DNA of 64,000 nucleotides, taken from NCBI RefSeq assembly GCF_046250175.1, contig NZ_CP176468.1. The stretch is one strand, 5' to 3'. The notes beneath the pieces are model-generated. The model saw only the letters and a program-made list of their open reading frames with translations. It searched no databases and had not been told where the DNA came from. This DNA is from Psychromonas sp030397575 (GTDB lineage Bacteria; Pseudomonadota; Gammaproteobacteria; Enterobacterales; Psychromonadaceae). Positions within the stretch are counted from its first letter, which is position 1. Each line of letters opens with the position of its first letter. The translations under genes were made by a program, and so were the position numbers. Below are positions 56,898-64,000 of this stretch, piece by piece.

Positions 56898-58439
56898 ATG
56901 CAGATAGGTATACCTAGAGAGATCCAAGAAAATGAAAACCGCGTAGCGGCAACACCTAGTACTGTTGCACTATTAATTAAACAAGGTTTCACCTTTCTTG
57001 TAGAACAAAACGCAGGATCAGCGGCAAGCTTTTCTGATTCATCTTACCAAGAAGCGGGTGCTGAAATTAGCACTGAAGCTGAAGCTGTCTTACAATCAGA
57101 TATTATCTTTAAAGTTAATGCTCCGACTCAAGCAGAAATTCAATTAATCAAAGAAGGCGCAACATTAGTTAGCTTTATTTGGCCTGCTCAAAATCCAGAA
57201 CTATTAAAACAACTAGAAGCTAAAAAGATCAGCGTTATCGCGATGGATAGTGTTCCTCGTACTTCTCGTGCGCAGGCATTAGATGCGCTTAGTTCAATGG
57301 CTAATATTGCAGGTTACCGTGCTGTTATTGAAGCTGCGAACCAATTCGGTCGTTTCTTCACAGGTCAAATCACTGCTGCGGGTAAAGTTCCACCAGCTAA
57401 AGTGTTGATCGTTGGTGCTGGTGTTGCCGGTCTAGCTGCACTTGGTGCTGCTGGTAGTCTAGGCGCAATCGTTCGAGCATTCGATACTCGCCCTGAAGTA
57501 AAAGAACAAATTGAAAGTATGGGCGGTGAATTCCTTGAAGTAGATTACGTTGAGGAAACAGAAGTAAGTACCACTGGTTACGCTAAAACAATGAGTGAAG
57601 GTTATCAAAAAGCGCAAGCTGAAATGATGGCTGAGCAAGCTAAAGATGTTGATATCATCATTACAACAGCACTTATTCCAGGTAAACCAGCGCCTAAGAT
57701 CATTTCTGAAGACATGATCAAATCAATGAAACCAGGTAGTGTTATCGTTGATTTAGCAGCAGCGGCTGGCGGTAACGCAGCATTAACAGTAAAAGACCAA
57801 GTGTTTGAAACTGAAAATGGCGTTAAAATCATAGGTTACACCGACTTACCAAGTCGTTTACCAACACAATCAAGCCAACTATACGCAACAAACCTAGTTA
57901 ACTTGATGAAACTGCTTTGTAAAAACAAAGATGGTCAAATTGACATCGACTTCGAAGATGAAGTTATCCGTGGCGCAACGGTTGTTAAAGAAGGTGAAAT
58001 TTCTTGGCCACCACCAGCAATTAACGTAAGTGCTGCACCTACGCCAAAAGCGGAAGAAAAAGTAGAAGAAGTTGTAGAAGAAAAAGAACCAAACAAATGG
58101 ATTAAACCTGCTGCTGCTGTTGTTGCTGCTGGTCTATTTGGTTGGTTAGCAAGTGTTGCACCAACAGACTTCCTAGCACACTTCACTGTATTTATACTGG
58201 CATGTATTGTTGGTTACGGTGTAGTTTGGAATGTTGCACATTCACTACATACACCTTTAATGAGTGTAACAAACGCAATCAGTGGCATCATCATTATCGG
58301 TGCACTACTGCAAGTTGGTAGTGACAATAACGTGGTCACAGCTCTTTCAACGGTTGCAATTCTTATTGCAACCATCAACATAGTGGGCGGCTTTACCGTG
58401 ACACACCGTATGTTGAAAATGTTCCAGAAGGATAAATAA
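56898..58439 (+). CDS. pntA: NAD(P) transhydrogenase subunit alpha
   Basis: This 513-aa protein has an N-terminal NAD(H)-binding domain dI (~1-380; MQIGIPREIQENENRVAATP, NAD loop VLIVGAGVAGLAALGAAGSL ~170) and a C-terminal membrane part of domain dII (~400-510, four helices). A Glu/Lys-rich linker (EEKVEEVVEEKEPNKW) joins them. With PntB it uses proton flow to reduce NADP+ with NADH. It lies two bases ahead of pntB. Confidence 0.97.
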   Translation: MQIGIPREIQENENRVAATPSTVALLIKQGFTFLVEQNAGSAASFSDSSYQEAGAEISTEAEAVLQSDIIFKVNAPTQAEIQLIKEGATLVSFIWPAQNPELLKQLEAKKISVIAMDSVPRTSRAQALDALSSMANIAGYRAVIEAANQFGRFFTGQITAAGKVPPAKVLIVGAGVAGLAALGAAGSLGAIVRAFDTRPEVKEQIESMGGEFLEVDYVEETEVSTTGYAKTMSEGYQKAQAEMMAEQAKDVDIIITTALIPGKPAPKIISEDMIKSMKPGSVIVDLAAAAGGNAALTVKDQVFETENGVKIIGYTDLPSRLPTQSSQLYATNLVNLMKLLCKNKDGQIDIDFEDEVIRGATVVKEGEISWPPPAINVSAAPTPKAEEKVEEVVEEKEPNKWIKPAAAVVAAGLFGWLASVAPTDFLAHFTVFILACIVGYGVVWNVAHSLHTPLMSVTNAISGIIIIGALLQVGSDNNVVTALSTVAILIATINIVGGFTVTHRMLKMFQKDK

Positions 58440-58441
58440 AC

Positions 58442-59812
58442 ATGTCTCAAGGATTAATTACAGCTGCGTACATCATCTCGGCTATCCTATTCATTGGTAG
58501 CCTTAACGGCTTAAGCAGCCAAGAAAGTGCAAAACGCGGTAACCTATTCGGTATTATCGGTATGGTCATCGCGATCGGTGCAACTATTGCTAGCTCACAA
58601 GTGAGTGGCTTAGGTTACATCACTATCGCAATGGCTGTTGGTGCTGGTATCGGTGTACGTTTAGCATTAAAAGTTGAAATGACTTCAATGCCTGAGCTAA
58701 TCGCTATTTTACACAGCTTCGTTGGTTTGGCTGCAACCTTCATTGGTTTCAACTCATACTTAGATCATGCTGTTTTAGCACCAGCTGCGCAAACTATTCA
58801 CGATGTTGAAGTGTTCTTAGGTATCTTTATTGGTGCAGTTACTTTCACTGGTTCTATCGTTGCATACGGTAAACTAAGCGGTAAAGTAAACAGTGCAGCA
58901 CTATCTCTACCTGGTAAAAACTGGATCAACATTGCAGCAGTAACTGCAGCAGCACTTCTATTAGTTGCTTTTGTTAGCGGTGATTTAGGCTTAACAGCAC
59001 TTATCATTATGACTGTAATTGCTTTAGCATTCGGTTGGCATTTAGTGGCTTCTATTGGTGGTGCAGATATGCCAGTAGTAGTATCAATGCTTAACTCTTA
59101 CTCGGGTTGGGCTGCGGCAGCAACTGGTTTCATGCTAGCAAATGACTTACTGATCATCACAGGTGCTTTAGTAGGTTCAAGTGGTGCGATTCTTTCTTAC
59201 ATCATGTGTAAAGCAATGAACCGTTCATTTGTAAGCGTAATCTTAGGTGGTTTTGGTAATGAAGAATTTGCACAAGGCGACCAAGAGTACGGTGAGCATA
59301 CAGAAACAACAGCACAACAAGTTGCAGAGTCTTTAAAAGCGGCTAAAAACATCATCATCGTACCGGGTTACGGTATGGCTGTTGCACAAGCACAATATCC
59401 TGTTGCTGAAATTACTAAACAATTACGTGCTAAAGGCAAAAACGTACGTTTTGGTATTCACCCAGTTGCAGGTCGTTTACCAGGACACATGAATGTATTA
59501 CTTGCTGAATCAAAAGTACCTTACGATATTGTATTAGAGATGGATGAAATCAACGAAGATTTCCCTGAAACTGATGTAGTATTAGTTATTGGTGCAAATG
59601 ATACCGTTAACCCTGCAGCAAATGAGCCAGGTACACCGATTTCAGGTATGCCAGTGCTTAATGTTTGGGAAGCTGAAAAAGTAGTTGTCTTTAAACGTTC
59701 GATGGGTGCTGGTTACGCTGGCGTACAAAACCCACTGTTCTTTAATGAGAACTCTGAAATGTTATTAGGTGATGCAAAAGCATCGGTAGATGCAATTCTA
59801 TCTAACCTTTAA
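58442..59812 (+). CDS. pntB: NAD(P) transhydrogenase subunit beta
   Basis: This 456-aa protein has nine or so membrane helices (~1-265, MSQGLITAAYIISAILFIGSL), including the conserved histidine in ILHSFVGLAATFIGF that takes part in proton transfer. A C-terminal NADP(H)-binding domain dIII (~285-456) has IVPGYGMAVAQAQYPVAEI and VVLVIGANDTVNPAA, with GYAGVQNPLF near the end. It ends at a strong terminator. Confidence 0.97.
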   Translation: MSQGLITAAYIISAILFIGSLNGLSSQESAKRGNLFGIIGMVIAIGATIASSQVSGLGYITIAMAVGAGIGVRLALKVEMTSMPELIAILHSFVGLAATFIGFNSYLDHAVLAPAAQTIHDVEVFLGIFIGAVTFTGSIVAYGKLSGKVNSAALSLPGKNWINIAAVTAAALLLVAFVSGDLGLTALIIMTVIALAFGWHLVASIGGADMPVVVSMLNSYSGWAAAATGFMLANDLLIITGALVGSSGAILSYIMCKAMNRSFVSVILGGFGNEEFAQGDQEYGEHTETTAQQVAESLKAAKNIIIVPGYGMAVAQAQYPVAEITKQLRAKGKNVRFGIHPVAGRLPGHMNVLLAESKVPYDIVLEMDEINEDFPETDVVLVIGANDTVNPAANEPGTPISGMPVLNVWEAEKVVVFKRSMGAGYAGVQNPLFFNENSEMLLGDAKASVDAILSNL

Positions 59813-59828
59813 TTTAACGTTTTAATTA

Positions 59829-59857
59829 AAAATGCCGAATCAATTGATTCGGCATTT
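59829..59857. terminator. Terminator of pntAB (bidirectional)
   Basis: AATGCCGAATCAATTGATTCGGCATT is a perfect palindrome with A run before and T run after. It lies between convergent pntB and the M48 peptidase gene. Confidence 0.92.
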
Positions 59858-59883
59858 TTGTTTGCATTACACTACAAGTGTCA

Positions 59884-60672
59884 TTAAGCACGACAGTTAG
59901 GCGCTTGAAAACTCGTTTGTTTAAGATTCTTCAATTCACTTTGTAAATCATTAATGCGAGTTGTATTTGAAGGATGGGTTGATAAAAACTCCATCGGTTC
60001 TGCCCCACCCGACGCAATGGCCATATTCTTCCATAACTCTACACTTTGTAATGGGTCAAAACCCGCTTCGCTCATTAAGTGTAAACCTACAATATCTGCT
60101 TCCGACTCTTGAGCTCTTCCATAAGGCATAGTAATGCCATATTGAACGCCTAAACCTAATGCTGCTAAGCCTATTTCTGAGTATTCACTGCCGCTAACAG
60201 CAACGCCAATAGCAGAGGTTCCAATACCTGTTATTTGGCTTGAGGATAAACGTTCATTAGAATGATTTGCTTGTACATGAGCTATTTCATGGCCAATTAC
60301 TGTCGCAAGCTGATCCTGAGTTTTGGCCACAGATAACAACCCTGTGTAGACACCGATTTTTCCACCAGGTAAAGCAAAGGCATTAACCTGTTCACTGTCG
60401 AAAACCACTACTTCCCATTCATCAAAATCAGGTTGGGCACCCAAAGTATCGGTTATCTGCTTACTCACACACTGGACATAGGCATTAACAGCAGGGTCTT
60501 GATTAATGATTTCCTGTTTTTTTATTTCTTCAAAGGAATTAGCTCCCAATGTTGCCATTTCCGAACCATCAAATAACAAAACTTGATTACGCCCAGTCGG
60601 CGAAGAAGTCACACAGGCAGAGAGTAACAGGGAACTACCAATCAGGGATAATTTAGATAGGGAATGTTTCAT
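59884..60672 (-). CDS. M48-family zinc metalloprotease lipoprotein (LoiP/YcaL-like)
   Basis: This 262-aa protein has a lipoprotein signal with lipobox LSAC (lipid cysteine C20). The zinc site HEIAH is at 128-132, and the third ligand is the glutamate of ESEADIVGL (~191). A conserved GGKIGVYTGLL strand precedes the helix. It acts in the periplasm or on the inner face of the outer membrane, probably in envelope protein quality control. LoiP, YcaL or a close paralogue cannot be separated from the sequence alone. The second of two adjacent ATGs (60672) is used; the difference is one residue. Confidence 0.88.
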   Translation of the reverse strand: MKHSLSKLSLIGSSLLLSACVTSSPTGRNQVLLFDGSEMATLGANSFEEIKKQEIINQDPAVNAYVQCVSKQITDTLGAQPDFDEWEVVVFDSEQVNAFALPGGKIGVYTGLLSVAKTQDQLATVIGHEIAHVQANHSNERLSSSQITGIGTSAIGVAVSGSEYSEIGLAALGLGVQYGITMPYGRAQESEADIVGLHLMSEAGFDPLQSVELWKNMAIASGGAEPMEFLSTHPSNTTRINDLQSELKNLKQTSFQAPNCRA

Positions 60673-60752
60673 CATAACTCCATTGACAAAAATGTAATGG
60701 AGTTATTATCTCAAGCTAACACAGAGAATGCGAATAAATTTTCAACAGGTGC

Positions 60753-61958
60753 TTAAGCGTAATTAGGACGCTCTTGATGCCAATGTTTATATTTAGGCAG
60801 GGTCATAACAATCAGCAGCAATAACCCACTTCCACCAATCATAAAAGCACTTGCGTAGGGCCCCGTTAAACTAGTCTGCTGCAGTAACCCCGTTAATAAC
60901 GCGGCACCAGCCATTTGAATGCAGCCTAGTAATGCACTCGCAGTACCTGCACGCTCACCAAAAGAGCTTAATGCCATTGATGTTGCCGGCCCTAACAAAA
61001 GTGCAAAGCCAATACATAACAACAACATTGGTAACATAAAGTATAAACCGCCAACTAACGGGCTAGTATAAGGCAACTGTTGTAATATAAATTGAGCAGC
61101 TCCCGATACCAGCATTAACCACAGTGCAATCGTCACCGTCTGATGATTACCGACTTTTTTAATCACTTTAGGTGCAGCAAAACAAGCCACGATATTAATC
61201 AATGCATTAAAGCCAAATAGGTAGCTAAAGGTCAGCTCTGTTAACCCTAAATGCTTAATGATCCAACTAGGTGCGTAGGATACATAAGTTAAAATACTGG
61301 CCATACCAATCATGCAGGTCAACGCATAAAAAACAAATTGGCTATTGGCTAATACAGGTTGGTAACGTGCCCACCTGTATAGGGCCGTATGGTTATTAGC
61401 ATGTTCAGGACGAGTCTCTGGTAATCTAAAAGCAACAACAAACAACACTAAAATAGCAAATACAGTCATGAAGATGAACGAAGCTCTCCAACCGAAATGC
61501 AATGCTAAGAAACCACCTAAAGTTGGTGCTAATGCAGGAATAACACAAATAACACCGTTTAAATAACTATAATAATGTGCACTTTGCTGTGCATTAAATC
61601 TGTCTCTCACGGCACTGAATACAACAATTGAAGTAGCGCAAGCTGCAATACCTTGTAGTACACGAGCCAGTTGTAAATATTCAAACTGCACCACAACTGA
61701 CGCAAAAAAACTACTCGCGATATACAAACAAATTCCCACCAACGCAATTGGTCTACGCCCATATCTATCAGCTAATGGGCCAATTAGAACTTGCCCTACC
61801 CCCATCGACAAAATAAACAGGATCAAAGTCGATTGAACCTGAGTATCCGATACTCCGAACTCAACAGCCATCTCAGGCATGGAAGGTAAATAGATATCAA
61901 TGGCCAGTGGGCTTAACACCACCATCATCATTAGGATTGGTAACAACTTACGACTCAT
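60753..61958 (-). CDS. Bcr/CflA-family multidrug efflux transporter (MFS)
   Basis: This 401-aa protein has twelve transmembrane helices. The N-terminal motif SPLAIDIYLPSMPEMA (~16-31) is the Bcr/CflA hallmark, followed by motif A GPLADRYGRRPIALVG (~60-75) and ARVLQGIAACATSIV (~98). It is a drug/proton antiporter of the inner membrane (bicyclomycin, chloramphenicol or sulfonamide in known members). It is divergent from a LysR gene that may regulate it. Confidence 0.92.
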   Translation of the reverse strand: MSRKLLPILMMMVVLSPLAIDIYLPSMPEMAVEFGVSDTQVQSTLILFILSMGVGQVLIGPLADRYGRRPIALVGICLYIASSFFASVVVQFEYLQLARVLQGIAACATSIVVFSAVRDRFNAQQSAHYYSYLNGVICVIPALAPTLGGFLALHFGWRASFIFMTVFAILVLFVVAFRLPETRPEHANNHTALYRWARYQPVLANSQFVFYALTCMIGMASILTYVSYAPSWIIKHLGLTELTFSYLFGFNALINIVACFAAPKVIKKVGNHQTVTIALWLMLVSGAAQFILQQLPYTSPLVGGLYFMLPMLLLCIGFALLLGPATSMALSSFGERAGTASALLGCIQMAGAALLTGLLQQTSLTGPYASAFMIGGSGLLLLIVMTLPKYKHWHQERPNYA

Positions 61959-62093
61959 AACTCTCTCTTTAAAAATAACGAAAATAAAATGCCAATTTGT
62001 GATATTAAACTGATAACAATGCGAGTGTAAATCAACTATGATATGAATAGAAATGGTATTAATTCAGTTCTTATTTTCCCAACAGGAATATCT

Positions 62094-63071
62094 ATGCATA
62101 TTGATAAACTCACTCGAATAGATCTTAATTTATTAGTTATTTTACAAGTTTTATTAGAGGAACAAAGCGTCACTCGCGCAGCAACTCGCTTGAATGTCAG
62201 TCAATCAGCTTTAAGTAAAAGTTTGTCTCGCTTACGTTTGCATTTACAAGATCCGCTATTTACCAGAACAGCACATGGTTTAAAACCCACTCCCCATGCA
62301 CTTAATTTACAACAGAAACTCACTAAATTACTGCAAGGCCTATATCAACTTACTCAAGCACCTACCTTTGACCCTTTAAGCAGTGACCGACACTTTTCTA
62401 TTAGCATGTTGGAAAGTGCCTACGCGACATTATTACCTTCTTTTATTGGACCTTTATTACAACAGGCCAGTAATATTCATTTAGATGTTTTAGGCTGGAA
62501 AGAAGGATCCATGCAAGACTTACAAAAAGGCAAAGTAGAGTTTGGCATTACTGGTATAGATTATGATCAGCAACAACAGTTAAAGATAGATAACTTACCC
62601 GATGAACTAACCTATAAGATATTATTCAGTGATCATCAAACCTGTTTAGTCAATGATCACCACCCGGCATTACAACATGTCAAAAATAATACTTGGGATA
62701 TACAAGGTTATTTAGCGTGTAATCACTTACAAGTTAGCTGCGAAGGTAATAAGTTTTGGGCCATAGATTTCGAGTTAGAAAAACATAACAAGCAACGTAA
62801 TATCATCAGTACATTGCCAGACTTCTATGGTGGAGCAAGTGTTTGCGCGCATAGCGATTTAATTTTTACATTACCAAGCAGCTTTGTTCCACATGCGCAA
62901 AAGCTGTACCCACTGAAACAGATCCCATTGCCTTTTCAACTCCATGAAATGGCTTACGTATTGTTATGGCATCAAGGCAACACGGATGAGCCAGGCCATC
63001 AATGGGTGAGAAATATGATTTGTGATAGTGTTGATAATGCGTTTAAGAATAATAACAGCCATGCCTATTAG
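62094..63071 (+). CDS. LysR-family regulator (LeuO/NodD-like N-terminus)
   Basis: This encodes 325 aa from ATG 62094, chosen for ACAGGAATA upstream; the frame extends to 62043 without a ribosome site. The winged HTH (RIDLNLLVILQVLLEEQSVT, RAATRLNVSQSALSKSLSRL) is at ~7-48 and the effector-binding domain ~95-300. The DLNLL-type start places it near the NodD/LeuO group. It is divergent from the Bcr/CflA transporter (135 bases between starts), so control of that gene is likely but inferred. Confidence 0.9.
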   Translation: MHIDKLTRIDLNLLVILQVLLEEQSVTRAATRLNVSQSALSKSLSRLRLHLQDPLFTRTAHGLKPTPHALNLQQKLTKLLQGLYQLTQAPTFDPLSSDRHFSISMLESAYATLLPSFIGPLLQQASNIHLDVLGWKEGSMQDLQKGKVEFGITGIDYDQQQQLKIDNLPDELTYKILFSDHQTCLVNDHHPALQHVKNNTWDIQGYLACNHLQVSCEGNKFWAIDFELEKHNKQRNIISTLPDFYGGASVCAHSDLIFTLPSSFVPHAQKLYPLKQIPLPFQLHEMAYVLLWHQGNTDEPGHQWVRNMICDSVDNAFKNNNSHAY

Positions 63072-63075
63072 ATAT

Positions 63076-63099
63076 CAAAAAGGCGCTAAATAGCGCCTT
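63076..63099. terminator. Terminator between lysR and ilvE (mainly for ilvE)
   Basis: AAGGCGCTA-AA-TAGCGCCTT stem. On the minus strand it is followed by TTTTTGAT, and it lies ~33 bases after the ilvE stop. The plus-strand tail is weaker. Confidence 0.75.
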
Positions 63100-63131
63100 G
63101 ATAATAGGTAATTAAAAAGAAGACTAAATGA

Positions 63132-64000
63132 TTAACAATCTACTTTTTCTATCCAACCAAATTTATCTTCACGAAGACCGTATTGAATTCCCGTTAATTC
63201 ATCGTACAAGTTACGAGAAACTTCGCCTGCTTTATTATCATTGATGATGTAATCAACATCTTTCCAGCATAATTGGCCTACTGGAGAGATAACCGCAGCT
63301 GTACCACAACCAAAGGCCTCAGTAATTTTACCACTTTTAATATCAGCTAAAATATCTTCTATTGCTAATTGCTCTTCAGATACAGTGTAACCAAGAGTTG
63401 GAGCTAATTGTAAAATCGAATCTCGTGTAATACCTGGTAAAATACTGCCGCTTAATTTAGGGGTAACTATATGGTCACCATAAACAAAACAGATGTTCAT
63501 CGCGCCAACTTCTTCGATGTATTTACCATGAATAGCATCTAACCAGAGTACTTGAGAATAACCTCGCGCTGCAACATCTTCAGACATGTATAAACTTGCC
63601 GCGTAGTTACCGCCAGTTTTTGCTTCACCAACACCACCAACAACTGCACGACGGTATTTATCTGCAACATAAACAGAAACAGGAGAAAAACCATCTTTAA
63701 AGTACGCGCCAGCAGGCCCAGTAATAATAAAGTGCAAGTATTTATCACTCGCACCCAAGCCTAATTTAGCACCTGTCGCGATCATCGTTGGACGAATATA
63801 TAGTGATGTACCATTTTTTTCAGGCACCCATTTATTATCTATTTTTAATAGCGCCATCAAAGCTTCAAGATGAAACTCCACATCGATCTCTGGCATTACC
63901 ATACGTGCAGCAGAACGATTAAAACGTTTAAAGTTTTCACGAGGACGGAATAAATGAATATCCCCTTTCTCTGTACGATATGCTTTTAACCCCTCAAAGA
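63132..64000 (-). CDS. ilvE: Branched-chain amino acid aminotransferase (5' end outside window)
   Basis: At least 289 codons are open to base 64000. The visible part starts FEGLKAYR and contains RPRENFKRFNRSAARMVMPE, GTSLYIRPTMIATGAKLG, then the PLP lysine in VGEAKTGGNYAASLY and the late FGCGTAAVISPVG motif. This is the fold type IV BCAT II-like form (~360 aa). It does the last step of leucine, isoleucine and valine synthesis. The ATG at 63902 is internal. Confidence 0.94.
   Translation of the reverse strand, partial: FEGLKAYRTEKGDIHLFRPRENFKRFNRSAARMVMPEIDVEFHLEALMALLKIDNKWVPEKNGTSLYIRPTMIATGAKLGLGASDKYLHFIITGPAGAYFKDGFSPVSVYVADKYRRAVVGGVGEAKTGGNYAASLYMSEDVAARGYSQVLWLDAIHGKYIEEVGAMNICFVYGDHIVTPKLSGSILPGITRDSILQLAPTLGYTVSEEQLAIEDILADIKSGKITEAFGCGTAAVISPVGQLCWKDVDYIINDNKAGEVSRNLYDELTGIQYGLREDKFGWIEKVDC

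Overview
The window looks like the chromosome of an AT-rich, probably marine, motile gammaproteobacterium. The best overall match from recognisable proteins and gene order is Psychromonas or a close relative, inferred from family knowledge rather than a search. Supporting points are a Vibrio-type polar flagellar cluster (cheV, cheR, flgO, flgP beside flgAMN), a rhombosortase, the tol-pal/tRNA-Lys/nadA synteny of enteric and vibrio-like bacteria, and a 16S-tRNA-Ile-tRNA-Ala-23S-5S operon. No insertion sequence, prophage, integron or CRISPR array was seen. The window is mostly core genome.

Layout. 1-3.6 kb: end of an AraC-type regulator, a decayed nth (endonuclease III) remnant, a DUF3157 protein, a GFA-like zinc protein, an unrecognised 179-aa protein and yehS. 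3.65-11.2 kb: nadA, an array of four identical tRNA-Lys genes separated by tRNA 5'-half look-alikes, then the envelope operon ybgC-tolQRAB-pal-cpoB. 11.7-18.4 kb: cytochrome bd biogenesis (cydDC) convergent with the oxidase (cydABX, including a 37-aa CydX). 19.1-22.4 kb: ruvC, rarD, ruvA, ruvB, with a LexA box directly before ruvAB. 22.5-26.5 kb: a LysR regulator divergent from a beta carbonic anhydrase, an acidic orphan protein, arfB, tapT and rhombosortase.

26.6-46.1 kb: a flagellar block. Flagellin, flgL, flgK and flgJ are followed by an Na+/H+ antiporter-family gene on the opposite strand, then flgI, flgG, flgF, flgE, flgD, flgC, flgB, cheR and cheV. After these come flgA, flgM and flgN on the plus strand and flgP and flgO on the minus strand. 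Good sigma-54 (-24/-12) promoters precede flagellin, flgJ, flgF and flgB, and sigma-28 promoters precede flgM and flgO, so the class hierarchy can be read from the DNA. flgH (L-ring), normally between flgG and flgI, is absent; only 40 bases separate those two genes.

46.2-52.8 kb: tRNA-Arg(CCT) and a complete rRNA operon on the minus strand with two strong promoters, boxA sites and RNase III stalks. A GC-rich structured segment of unknown origin lies between two terminators downstream of 5S. 52.9-64 kb: rapA, rluA, pntAB with a hairpin leader, an M48 metalloprotease lipoprotein, a Bcr/CflA transporter divergent from a LysR gene, and a branched-chain aminotransferase cut by the window end.
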